From positions 1-48,193 of the forward strand of contig VXNF01000090.1 of assembly GCA_009840735.1 (NCBI GenBank): a stretch of 48,193 bases of DNA, in the 5' to 3' direction. The notes under the pieces are model-generated. The model did no database searches. It saw only the letters and a program-made list of their open reading frames with translations, and was not told where the DNA came from. This DNA comes from Acidimicrobiia bacterium. Its GTDB lineage: Bacteria > Actinomycetota > Acidimicrobiia > Acidimicrobiales > CATQHL01. Of this stretch, positions 22,926-31,168 are shown piece by piece. A program made the position numbers and the translations under genes. Positions within the stretch are counted from its first letter, which is position 1. Each line of letters begins with the position of its first letter.

Positions 22926-24419
22926 TCAGCGGGGCTCGTCGGCATGGGGCTGGGGAGCATGGCGCAGCTCCCTCAAGTCCTCCGGAACTCGCACCAGCCG
23001 CAGCACGTCGGTGCTGCGCGTCGCCGGGTTGATGCCCGCCAAGGTGGCCACGAGGTCCCCAGCGCGGACCCGCCCCAACTCGGCGGCGGCCTCCACCGCG
23101 TCCGCCACGCGGGACTCATACGCCACCTCGCTGGCGAGGCAGATGGGCTCGACCCCCCAGCTCAGCGTCAGCTGGCGCACTGTGCGTGGGTCGACGCTGA
23201 AGCCGAGCACCGGCACGCGCGGTCGGAAGCGCGCCATAGAGCGGACCGTGAACCCGCTGCCGGACACGCAGATGAGCGCCGCGAGATCTACCTCCTCCAG
23301 GACCCGGGAGGCGGCGGTCGTCATGGCGTCGCTGATCGACAGGGAGCTCTTGTCCGGGTTGATCATGTGCAGCTGCGTGATCTTCTGCGTCCAGCCGGTG
23401 TGATCGAAGCGGAGATCGGCCTCCTGGGCGATCCGGGCCATGGTGCTGACGACGTGAACCGGGTTGGCCCCGATCGCCGTCTCGGCGGAGAGCATGACGG
23501 CGCTGGAGCCGTCGAACACGGCGTTAGCCACGTCGGAGGCCTCGGCGCGGGTCGGCACCGGCGACTCGGTCATCGACTCCAGCATCTGGGTGGCGGTGAT
23601 GGCGGGGCGACCGCCGGCGATGCAGCGCCGGATGATGTCCTTCTGCAGATGCGGCAGGTCCTCGATCGGGAGCTCGATGCCCAGGTCGCCCCGCGCCACC
23701 ATGACGGCGTCGGCGGCGCGGATGATGCTGTCGATGTTCTCGACCGCGGGGCGGGTCTCGATCTTGGCGACCAGCAGCGGTCCGCTGGGCGCCGGCTCGG
23801 TCCCCAGGCGTGCGAGGTCCTCCGCGCTGCGCACGAACGAGATGCCGATGAAGTCCACTCCCGCCTCGACGAATGCCTCGGCATAGCGGAGGTCCCGCTC
23901 GGTCGGGGTGTCCAGGCTGAGTCGGCCGGCGGGGATGTAGAAGCCGGGCCGTCCGCGCAACAGCCCGCCGTGCAACACCTGACCGTGCAGTTCGCCGCCT
24001 CGCTCCGAGTGAATTTCGATGAGGACCTGCCCGTCGGCCAGCCCGACGCGGTCACCGGGCTGCACGTCCTCGAGCAGCCCCTCGTAGTCCACCTCGAGGC
24101 ACCCGGCGTCGCTGGCGGTCTTGCCGATGCGCAGCACGACCGGGGCGTCCTGCTCGAGCATCGTGCCGCCGCGGGGCAGCGGGGCGATGCGGATCTTCGG
24201 CCCCGGCAGGTCGGCTAGGACGCCGAGTTGGCGTTGCTCTTCGCGGGCGACGCGGCGGATGCGCTCGTAGAGGTCGAGTGAGGATTCGAGTGAGCCGTGG
24301 GAGAGGTTGATGCGGGCGACGTCCATGCCGGCGTGCATGAGCTTGGCGAGGACCCGGGGACTCTCCGAGGCGGGCCCGATCGAGGCGACGATCTTCGTGC
24401 GCCGCCGCCCGTCGGTCAT
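22926..24419 (-). CDS. pyk: Pyruvate kinase
   Basis: Pyruvate kinase makes ATP and pyruvate from phosphoenolpyruvate in the last step of glycolysis. The 497 residues carry the family landmarks: RRRTKIVASIGPAS, GMDVARINLSHGS, LADLPGPKIR, LLVAKIETRPAVENID with the catalytic Lys, VMVARGDLGIELP for the metal, ITATQMLESM and AVMLSAETAIG. The B domain is at about 70-165 and the allosteric C domain from about 350. Between residues 335 and 370 there is an extra stretch (FDHTGWTQKITQLHMINPDK) also seen in other actinobacterial forms. The ATG diverges from the glycerophosphodiesterase gene across a roughly 70-bp gap. Confidence 0.96.
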   Translation of the reverse strand: MTDGRRRTKIVASIGPASESPRVLAKLMHAGMDVARINLSHGSLESSLDLYERIRRVAREEQRQLGVLADLPGPKIRIAPLPRGGTMLEQDAPVVLRIGKTASDAGCLEVDYEGLLEDVQPGDRVGLADGQVLIEIHSERGGELHGQVLHGGLLRGRPGFYIPAGRLSLDTPTERDLRYAEAFVEAGVDFIGISFVRSAEDLARLGTEPAPSGPLLVAKIETRPAVENIDSIIRAADAVMVARGDLGIELPIEDLPHLQKDIIRRCIAGGRPAITATQMLESMTESPVPTRAEASDVANAVFDGSSAVMLSAETAIGANPVHVVSTMARIAQEADLRFDHTGWTQKITQLHMINPDKSSLSISDAMTTAASRVLEEVDLAALICVSGSGFTVRSMARFRPRVPVLGFSVDPRTVRQLTLSWGVEPICLASEVAYESRVADAVEAAAELGRVRAGDLVATLAGINPATRSTDVLRLVRVPEDLRELRHAPQPHADEPR

Positions 24420-24492
24420 AGCGGGGAGCCAGCGGCGATCCGACTGACGGCGAGGCCGCGAGCAGGGAACTGACCGCTACGTCTCATCTCTC

Positions 24493-25287
24493 CTGCAGGC
24501 TACCCGCCTCGCTAACCTCCGCCGCATCTCCGAGCAGCCGCCGTACCTGCGCCACGACGGGCCTCTGGCCTTCGCCCACCGCGGTGGCGCGCACGAGGCG
24601 CCAGAGAACACCCTTGTGGCCTTCGAACGTGCCGTGCGGTTGGGGTTCCGGTATCTGGAGACCGACGCCCGGCTCACCTCCGACGGCGTCGTGGTCGCCT
24701 TCCACGATCCCGCCCTCGAGCGCCTGACCGACCGCGGCGGGCAGATCGCAGAACTGCCTTGGGCGGAGGTGGCCGCCGCCCGGGTCCACGGGCTCGAACC
24801 GGTGCCGCGGTTGGCCGACGTGCTGGGCGCCTGGGAGTCGGTTCGCTTCAACATCGACCCGAAGTGCGACGAAGTAGTCGAACCCCTCGCCGATCTAGTG
24901 GGCAGCCTCGGCATGGTGGAGCGGGTCTGCTTCGGTTCCTTCAAGGCCCGCCGGACGGCGCGCCTCGCCAAGCTCCTCGGCCCGGCGACCTGCCGGAGTC
25001 TGGGACCGCTGGGCGTCGCCCGGCTGTGGCTGCGCTCCCGGGGACTGCCCGCGCCGGCCCCAGCGGGCGACGCGGCCTGCGTTCAGGTGCCTGCGCGCCT
25101 TGAGGGGCGGACCCTCGTAGATGAGCGCTTCGTGCAGGCGGCGCATCGACGCGGGTTACAGGTACACGTGTGGACGGTCGACGATCCGGTCCACATGCAT
25201 CGGCTCTTGGACCTCGGCGTCGACGGCCTCATGACCGACCGCCCGAGCGTCCTGCGGCGGGTCCTAGAGGCCCGCGGCGCCTGGTGA
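24493..25287 (+). CDS. Glycerophosphodiester phosphodiesterase, start codon uncertain
   Basis: The GDPD fold is clear: LAFAHRGGAHEAPENTLVAF with the catalytic His and the H-R-G...E-N-T motif, GFRYLETDARLTSDGVVVAF with Glu-Thr-Asp, HDPALERLTDRGG, and the late VHVWTVDDPVHMHRLLDLGV and DGLMTDRP. The enzyme hydrolyses glycerophosphodiesters from phospholipid turnover. An ATG at 24616 would remove the catalytic motif, so the true start is upstream. Between the in-frame stop at 24445-24447 and the HRG motif there is no ATG, GTG or TTG. I use CTG at 24493; CTG at 24547, giving LRHDGPLAFAHRGG, is equally possible. No signal peptide is seen, so it is probably cytoplasmic. Confidence 0.85.
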   Translation: MQATRLANLRRISEQPPYLRHDGPLAFAHRGGAHEAPENTLVAFERAVRLGFRYLETDARLTSDGVVVAFHDPALERLTDRGGQIAELPWAEVAAARVHGLEPVPRLADVLGAWESVRFNIDPKCDEVVEPLADLVGSLGMVERVCFGSFKARRTARLAKLLGPATCRSLGPLGVARLWLRSRGLPAPAPAGDAACVQVPARLEGRTLVDERFVQAAHRRGLQVHVWTVDDPVHMHRLLDLGVDGLMTDRPSVLRRVLEARGAW

Positions 25288-25862
25288 GCAGTGCTGTTGG
25301 TCACGTCCTGTTGAACAATCGGTTGACAACTGTCGGCAAGCCTGGTGACAGCTCCGGCTCGGCTGGGGATTTCTCCTGAGACTCTGGGGATTTCCCCCGA
25401 TTCGGCTGTTCCGCTATTGCAGGCACCCGGAGCGCTCGCCAGACTCTCACTCAACCGAATCACCTGTCTTGCGCCTCGCCGCGAGGAGAGGGGCCCGCTG
25501 AGACGCAGCGAAACGGGAAACCGGAGCGAAGCGGATCGAGCGGAGACAGACAGAGGATTCGGCCAGGATCGGCTCCGCTGGAGGCTGGCAACAGGCTCCG
25601 GTCGCGGGACCGCCAGCCGCAAGGCGGGCGGATCTGCATCCGAGTTGAACCGGAACCGTCGGAGGCTGCGGCCATCGGCAGAGACCGGGAAAGCTCGGAG
25701 GAGACGGGCCACCTCTGCGGGGTGGCCCGACCGCTCGGAGACGGTTCGACACGGAGGCCCCGAGAAGCCGACCGGTGCAAGCCGGAAAGCTACTCGGGGC
25801 CTCGCCCTTTCTCGGATTTGCTGGCAGCTCAGGCTCGCTGGCAGCTCGGGCTTGCTCGCAGC
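25288..25862. other. Non-coding stretch rich in perfect inverted repeats; candidate structured RNA
   Basis: No plausible protein is encoded here; the frames that stay open are Ser/Arg-rich. Base composition is lower at the left end, with a 12-base direct repeat ctggggatttct/c near 25365 and 25385. From 25583 on, hairpins follow closely: GGCTGGC (25583) / GCCAGCC (25612) enclosing GGTC-gcgg-GACC (25600-25611); CGGAT-ctgc-ATCCG (25629-25642); CGGGCCACC (25705) / GGTGGCCCG (25721); and GAGGCCCCGAG (25754) / CTCGGGGCCTC (25793) enclosing CCGG...CCGG. The last is followed by GCCCTTTCT on the plus strand, like a terminator. Two GTTG...CAAC elements lie at 25310-25330. RNase P RNA and tmRNA signatures are absent. 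Confidence 0.5.
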
Positions 25863-25870
25863 TCACACCC
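25820..25870. repeat. Three tandem 17-bp repeats across the 3' end of the glycosylase gene
   Basis: The units start at 25820, 25837 and 25854 and share GCT(G/C)GCAGCTC followed by a variable 6-base tail. The third unit contains the alkA stop codon. Expansion of the stop-codon region is the simplest explanation. Confidence 0.65.
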
Positions 25871-26480
25871 TCTCGCAGGCCCGCCAGCAGTACCAGGCCG
25901 CCACGGACCGGAACGGCCGGAACACCTCCCCGGCCGCCTCGAGCGCCACCGGCGAGGGCGGCTCCTCCAGCCCGAACGCCAAGGCGTATCCCTTGCGGAC
26001 TCCCAGATCGCCGGTCGGCCACACATCCAGCCTGTGCAGCGTGAACAGCAGGAACATCTGCGCTGTCCACGGGCCGACGCCGCGCACCGCCACGAGGCGC
26101 GCCGTGACATCCTCGTCGCTGCGACGTCCCAGGCCCGCCAGGCCGAGTTCACCCGAGAGGTCTCGAGCCGCCAGGTCCCCCAGCGCCGCCGCCTTGGCCG
26201 CCGACAGGCCGGCGGCCCGCAGCGCCGCCGGCCCGGCAGCCAGGACCTTCTCAGCACAGCAGTCCCCGTCGAGGGCTGCGAGCAGGCGCTCCCAGATAGC
26301 GCCGGCGGCCGCGCCCGCCAACTGCTGATAGACGATCGCCCGTGCGAGGGAGGCGAAGCGCGCCGAGGCCCTCGGTCGGGGCCCCAGCCGGCACGTGCCG
26401 TGCAGGGCTCGGAGGTGGGCAATCTCGGGCGACCGGGAGGCGAGCTCCTCGCTGGCCTCGCGATGGCTGAGGCGCGGCAC
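25863..26480 (-). CDS. DNA-3-methyladenine glycosylase II, AlkA / HhH-GPD family
   Basis: This 205-residue enzyme belongs to the helix-hairpin-helix GPD superfamily that removes alkylated bases from DNA. The hairpin is VAVRGVGPWTAQMFLLFTLH (131-149 region), and the catalytic Asp is D158 in VWPTGDLGVRKG. The N-terminal RAIVYQQLAGAAAGAIWERL is the usual start of the core. It lacks the C-terminal Fe-S cysteines of endonuclease III, and it lacks the N-terminal beta domain of E. coli AlkA, so it is the short bacterial type. The start is GTG. The gene stands alone, flanked by the structured non-coding stretch and the secreted-protein gene. Confidence 0.9.
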   Translation of the reverse strand: MPRLSHREASEELASRSPEIAHLRALHGTCRLGPRPRASARFASLARAIVYQQLAGAAAGAIWERLLAALDGDCCAEKVLAAGPAALRAAGLSAAKAAALGDLAARDLSGELGLAGLGRRSDEDVTARLVAVRGVGPWTAQMFLLFTLHRLDVWPTGDLGVRKGYALAFGLEEPPSPVALEAAGEVFRPFRSVAAWYCWRACERV

Positions 26481-26575
26481 GGCCCGATGCTAGATGGCCG
26501 GTCTCAGCGTCAGACCTCGCCGCGCAACCCGCGCCCCGGTGGGTTCGCGTGTGCGTCGGTGGCGGCAACGGCCCG

Positions 26576-26618
26576 GCTGCAACCCGCGCCGGTGTGCCGC
26601 GCCGCTACGGGTTGCAGC
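26576..26618. terminator. Hairpin at the 3' end of the large secreted-protein gene
   Basis: An 11-bp perfect inverted repeat, GCTGCAACCCG (26576-26586) / CGGGTTGCAGC (26608-26618), with a 21-base loop spans the stop codon at 26605-26607. A related smaller stem (AACCC...GGGTT near 26526-26545) follows in the direction of transcription, sharing GCAACCCGCGCC. Together they look like a double terminator before alkA. Confidence 0.55.
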
Positions 26619-29600
26619 TCGGCGGCAGCGGTTGCGGATGCTCCACCCTGACTGTGGCGGGGGCCAAGACATTGGCCGATCGGTAGTTCGGATCCGCCAA
26701 GACGAACAGAGACACGCTGCCCGAGTCGACGATGCAGCGGTAGTCGGGCGGCTGCAGGCTGCCGATGCTGGTCTGCAACGGCGGGATCGTCACCGTGGTC
26801 TGACCGGCAGGTAGGACGACCGTGAAATTGTGGTCGTCTTCTGCGAGGCTCGAACCGGTGACCCTCAAGCTGACGCGCAGGTCGTAGGGCAACGCCTCGC
26901 CTTCGATGCTCATGGCGAACTCCGCGTCTTCGCCCGCCTTGACCGGAGACGAGACCGCCGCTAGGGCGATGCTGGGATTGCCGACCCGCTCGACCGTCAC
27001 GTCCGACCAGGACCTGTCACGGTAGTTCGGGTCGTCTGAGGAGGTCCGGTGATGGAGGGGAAGCGTCCCGCCCTCTTCGCTGAAGTTCGTGATTTCGACG
27101 GTCTTCGCCCTGTTCCAGTTGCCAGGGGTGAAGACCAGCTCGTGGCTGACCCGGCCCTGGGTCTGGTGCCCGCCGTGGGCGATGCCCAGCCTGGGGTTGT
27201 CGGTTCCGCCAGGCACGATCTGCAGCGTGACGTCATGGGTGGGCCGGCTCGCCAGCTTCACGGTGTAAGTGGATTCTGCGTAACGGCCCGGCAGGTACAG
27301 CCTTGCCTCGGAGATGACCACGCCGGCGCTGTCGTCGTCGGTCACAGTGACCGACACGGTCTGCGGTGCCGCCGCGTAGCCGTCGCCCTCAACCGCATGG
27401 GTGATGGTGGTTGTGCGGTCGCCGTCGGGGGTGGCCACGGCGTCGTTCACGCCGGTCACCGTGACCACATGCGGGATGAACCAGTCGTCGGGCGTGAAGC
27501 GCAGACGCTCCGGCTGCGCCGTTGCCACACCGGGAGCGGCGCTGGACACCGTCACGGTCACCTCGCCAATCGGCTCGGTGGCCAGGCGTACCGTGTAGTC
27601 GTGCGCCTCGCCCGCGCCGGCGTCGCCCGTCTCGCTCAGATCGACGGCCGCCACCGAAACCGTGATCCCGGCGGCCTCGTCGTCGGTCACGGCCACGTCC
27701 ACCGGGTCGGCGACGACGCTGTCGTAGCCGCCGCCGCTCACGGCGTGGTGGATCCTCGTGGAGCGCCGCTCCCCCGGGTTGTCGACGGAGTCGTCGACGC
27801 CGCTGACGACGACCAGCTGCGGGTCGTCCCAGTTGCCCGTGGTGAAAATCAGGTGGTCCGGCGCCACCGTCGCCAAAGCGTCGTTGGCGCTCGACAGGTC
27901 GATCCGCACGTCGCCCGTTGGCGCGCTGTTGAGAACGAGGTTGTAGCTGCCCGCGCCGTTCTCGGGCACGATGATCGAGGTCTCCGAGACCGTGACGCCG
28001 GGAACGTTCGCCAGCGGCGGCGGCCCGTCGTCGTCCACCACCGTCACCATGACGTCGGGCACGGTGACGTCGTCGTAGTCGCCGCCGCTGATGGCGTGGC
28101 TGATCGTGACGGTGCGCTGGTCGCCCTCGTTGTCGGTGTCGTCGTTCACCCCGGTCACCGTCACCGGCTGCGGCTCGCTCCAGTCCTCGGGCAGGAAGGT
28201 CAGCCGGGTCGGCGTGACGGTGGCCGCGGGCGTCCCGTCGATCGTGCTGACGCTCAAGTCGATCTGCACCGGACCGCTGGGCGCGCCGGTCAGCGCCAGG
28301 GTGTAGAGGCCCTCGCCGCCGGACTCGGCGACCGTCACCCGCTCCGCGGAGAGCGCCACCCCTTGCGGCCCGTCGTCGTCGGTCACCGTCACCTCCAGCG
28401 TCGCCGTCGGCGCAGTGCCGTAGCCGCCGCCCGAGGCGGTGTGGGTGATGATCGCCGTGCGCCGGTTGGAGGGGTTGTCTGCGTCGTCGTCCACGCCGAT
28501 CACCCGCACCGTCTTGGGAGTGTTCCAGTTCTGGGGCGTGAACCTGAGCACGTGAGGGCTCAGCGAGACCGCGCTGGGCGAGCCGGGCGCGTCGCGATTG
28601 CTGGCGTCGAGTCGCACGGTCACGTCGTCGGTGGGCTGGCTGGACAAAACGACGGTGTAGTCCGCGTGGCCCGCCGCCTCCGCGACGGTGACCGCCGACG
28701 TCGACAAGATCAGGCTGCGCTGCGTGCCCGCCGAGTGCGACCAGTGGCTATTCGCCCCCGGCCAATTGACCGCTCGCACCGCGTAACACGTATCTTCTCC
28801 GACTCGCACCGCGGTGTCCAAGAAAATGTTGTCCCGCACGATGGAGATTTCACGCGACGGTGGGTCCAGCGGCGGGCGCCGGCAGCCCGGCGCTGGTGTC
28901 GACCGGTGTACCTCGTAGTGAGACACGGGATACTCGTTCAGCCGCTCCACCTCATCCCACCGGAGCAGGACCGAGCGCAGATCGGGGTAGACCCGGGCGC
29001 TCAGCCGCTGCGGCTGGCCCGGCGCTCCCGCGCCCGTGCCGAGCCGCGCCACGATTGCGGCCGTGTTGTTCTCGTCGATGTAGTCGAAGTAGTCGGTGCT
29101 GTGAGTCGTCCCGTCGATCACCACGGTGTAGGGCCGGGTGGCTCTGACAGTGGCGGTGAGGTCTGGGGCGGCGCTGCCAGCCCGCGCGACAAGTGTTAGC
29201 GTTGGGAACTCGATTTCACCGCTGGTCAGCCGAGCGCCCTGGGAGGTGGGGCGCATCTCGCCGATATCCCAGACACCTTCACAAATGCCGTCCGTACAAG
29301 ACAATTCCCGGTACGTTCCCTCGCTAGAGGTGGCATCTGCCCCCTCGGGCACGCTGGCGAGGATTACCGCAACGCCTTTCGCCGTGTCGGGACCATTGTT
29401 TATCGCCTCTATGGTGTAGGCAGTCCGACCCGCTGGTGCCAGTGGGCTGGCGACCCTGGCGTCGCGCACCCCCAACTCGGCCATCGGCCCCACATGGAAG
29501 GTGTAGTCGCCTTCGGCTTCGTGTTCGGTGCCGTCTGTGCGCGTTGCCAGAACATGAAAGTTGATGATATATGTTCCCAGGCTATCGAACTCAAAGATAT

Positions 29601-31122
29601 AGTCATTGTGTGTGCTGGTGGGAGAGTTTAGCCTGAATGGCGCTCTTGTGTGACGCGGGTTGGGATCAAAGAAGGTGCTCGTGCTCTGATTGTCGTGGCG
29701 TACTCTAAACCGTCCGGGAGCCGGCGAGCCGTCCTGCCCGCTTACTGTCACAGTTCGGACCAAATCTCTCCAATCAGAAATGTTTGCATTGAAACCGAGC
29801 CGAGAATAGAAGATCAGTACGCCCGCATGAATGCCAACGTCATCTCGGCCAGTCTGCCACGACACGGTATCTGCAGGAGTAAGGCTGTACTCGGTTCCAT
29901 CATAGCGACGATTTCGAGGATCGGGAAGCTGGAAGACCAAATCATCCGGCTCCAAGTACAAATTCCCAACATTTTGGATGTTGGGCACCATGAAGTCCTC
30001 GTTGAGCTGTGCATACAGCTTCAGGTCGCCATCGTTCCCGCAAGGTGGCGCCGTAACGCCTACGCAGTCGTGAAGCCACCACAAAATAATCTGGCCGTCA
30101 CTTACCGGCGGGCGTTTGTCTAGGCACAGGGTATCGACATCGTTGTCTCGCTTGCTGGGGTCCAATCCGAACCAAGGCAGTGCCCTCGTCACCGCTGCCG
30201 TAATGCAACGATCACGTGTGGGAACCTCATCAGGGGTGACGATGGCCTGCACCGAGATAGATGAGAGGTAGTTCGCGGCGGGTGTTGTGCGACCCTCCTT
30301 AAATCCGACCGTTCCGTCGCCCAAGTGGCCGACCCTCCAAACCGCCGTCTTTGGCCCGGTAAGGATGATGCCTTCCGGCTGCTGCCACTGATCGGCGAAG
30401 GTCAGGCCCGTAAGTCGAAGCCTAATCTCTACCTCATCTTGGTGACTGGCTTCCTCAAAGCCTGCAGTATATATGGGATCGAAAAAGTCGTTTTGGGCTC
30501 GCACCGTGAAAGCAACCTGTTCGCCGCGCTCGGGAGAAGAGTCGCCTGAGTACTCCAGGTACACGCCAGCATCGCCTAACGAGTACAAAACTTTTCCACG
30601 GAGTGATTCACCAGCAGGAAGCATGTACCAAACTTCGGTTTCTCGCGCAGCGTCTTTCAGGAGAGGGGGATCAGACCCGATGATTTCAGCGTGAAACCGA
30701 ACGAGAGTAGCTTCCGTGCGCGTAGCGAAAAGGTCACGGATAAAGCGCTGCGCGACAATCGCCAGGCTAGCGGTCCCCCGAGGCGCAAGGCGAGGGATCC
30801 TCCACACCCCTGTACCATTGTCATAGGTTCCCGCAGTGATCTTTTCGGGAGTACCGGTGTCCGTAGTCCTCGGCGTTAGCTGAAGTTCCACGTTCCGCAC
30901 TTCGCGAAATCCGTTATTGTGGACTGTGATCACCCATCGCTGCCTCGAAGCACTGGTTTCGTCATATGGGACGGACGTAACAAATAGATTCGCAAGCCCG
31001 GTCTGAGCGCGCGCTTCGGAACTATGAGCAACAGGTGCTGTTGCGATAAGCACGACCATACTGAGTAAGAGCAGCCATGCCTTCGTAGACGCGGGTTGTA
31101 TGACCCTGCTCGCTGAAGCCAT
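26605..31122 (-). CDS. Large secreted protein with DUF11-, FnIII- and Calx-beta-like repeats
   Basis: From the ATG used here (GGGAG about 10 bases upstream; a start at 31194 would overlap the previous gene) the protein has 1505 residues. A signal peptide (about 12-40, AWLLLLSMVVLIATAPVAHS then EARAQ) indicates export. Residues 40-530 are beta-rich and unassigned. About 548-690 resembles DUF11 (LAPAGRTAYTIEAINNGPDT), about 697-795 a fibronectin III domain. Five Calx-beta-like repeats follow at about 809-916, 917-1030, 1040-1147, 1149-1262 and 1266-1345, each with a variant of LxFTPxNW...TVTGVxDxxDNPG...H.VSGGGY...VTVTDDD. There is no LPxTG or membrane anchor at the C-terminus. The N-terminal third has clearly lower GC than the repeats. 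A surface or matrix role is inference. Confidence 0.85.
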   Translation of the reverse strand: MASASRVIQPASTKAWLLLLSMVVLIATAPVAHSSEARAQTGLANLFVTSVPYDETSASRQRWVITVHNNGFREVRNVELQLTPRTTDTGTPEKITAGTYDNGTGVWRIPRLAPRGTASLAIVAQRFIRDLFATRTEATLVRFHAEIIGSDPPLLKDAARETEVWYMLPAGESLRGKVLYSLGDAGVYLEYSGDSSPERGEQVAFTVRAQNDFFDPIYTAGFEEASHQDEVEIRLRLTGLTFADQWQQPEGIILTGPKTAVWRVGHLGDGTVGFKEGRTTPAANYLSSISVQAIVTPDEVPTRDRCITAAVTRALPWFGLDPSKRDNDVDTLCLDKRPPVSDGQIILWWLHDCVGVTAPPCGNDGDLKLYAQLNEDFMVPNIQNVGNLYLEPDDLVFQLPDPRNRRYDGTEYSLTPADTVSWQTGRDDVGIHAGVLIFYSRLGFNANISDWRDLVRTVTVSGQDGSPAPGRFRVRHDNQSTSTFFDPNPRHTRAPFRLNSPTSTHNDYIFEFDSLGTYIINFHVLATRTDGTEHEAEGDYTFHVGPMAELGVRDARVASPLAPAGRTAYTIEAINNGPDTAKGVAVILASVPEGADATSSEGTYRELSCTDGICEGVWDIGEMRPTSQGARLTSGEIEFPTLTLVARAGSAAPDLTATVRATRPYTVVIDGTTHSTDYFDYIDENNTAAIVARLGTGAGAPGQPQRLSARVYPDLRSVLLRWDEVERLNEYPVSHYEVHRSTPAPGCRRPPLDPPSREISIVRDNIFLDTAVRVGEDTCYAVRAVNWPGANSHWSHSAGTQRSLILSTSAVTVAEAAGHADYTVVLSSQPTDDVTVRLDASNRDAPGSPSAVSLSPHVLRFTPQNWNTPKTVRVIGVDDDADNPSNRRTAIITHTASGGGYGTAPTATLEVTVTDDDGPQGVALSAERVTVAESGGEGLYTLALTGAPSGPVQIDLSVSTIDGTPAATVTPTRLTFLPEDWSEPQPVTVTGVNDDTDNEGDQRTVTISHAISGGDYDDVTVPDVMVTVVDDDGPPPLANVPGVTVSETSIIVPENGAGSYNLVLNSAPTGDVRIDLSSANDALATVAPDHLIFTTGNWDDPQLVVVSGVDDSVDNPGERRSTRIHHAVSGGGYDSVVADPVDVAVTDDEAAGITVSVAAVDLSETGDAGAGEAHDYTVRLATEPIGEVTVTVSSAAPGVATAQPERLRFTPDDWFIPHVVTVTGVNDAVATPDGDRTTTITHAVEGDGYAAAPQTVSVTVTDDDSAGVVISEARLYLPGRYAESTYTVKLASRPTHDVTLQIVPGGTDNPRLGIAHGGHQTQGRVSHELVFTPGNWNRAKTVEITNFSEEGGTLPLHHRTSSDDPNYRDRSWSDVTVERVGNPSIALAAVSSPVKAGEDAEFAMSIEGEALPYDLRVSLRVTGSSLAEDDHNFTVVLPAGQTTVTIPPLQTSIGSLQPPDYRCIVDSGSVSLFVLADPNYRSANVLAPATVRVEHPQPLPPSCNP

Positions 31123-31168
31123 TCGCACACCCACTCCCAATCGGTTGGGATAGTTGACGCAGATCGCG

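Noticed and set aside
25288-25862. RNase P RNA, tmRNA or SRP RNA in the structured stretch
   Set aside because: I looked for the P4-type GAGGAAAGTC and ACAGAA elements, the tmRNA ends and the SRP tetraloop region on both strands and found none.
25345-26328. Plus-strand 327-codon frame through the non-coding stretch and alkA
   Set aside because: The sequence is Arg/Ser/Pro-rich without any hydrophobic core, crosses several perfect hairpins and overlaps the real AlkA gene antisense.
27049-29199. Plus-strand open frame of 716 codons opposite the Calx-beta repeats
   Set aside because: Its repetitive RRDG/HDHV composition mirrors the repeats on the other strand; the minus strand encodes recognisable beta domains.
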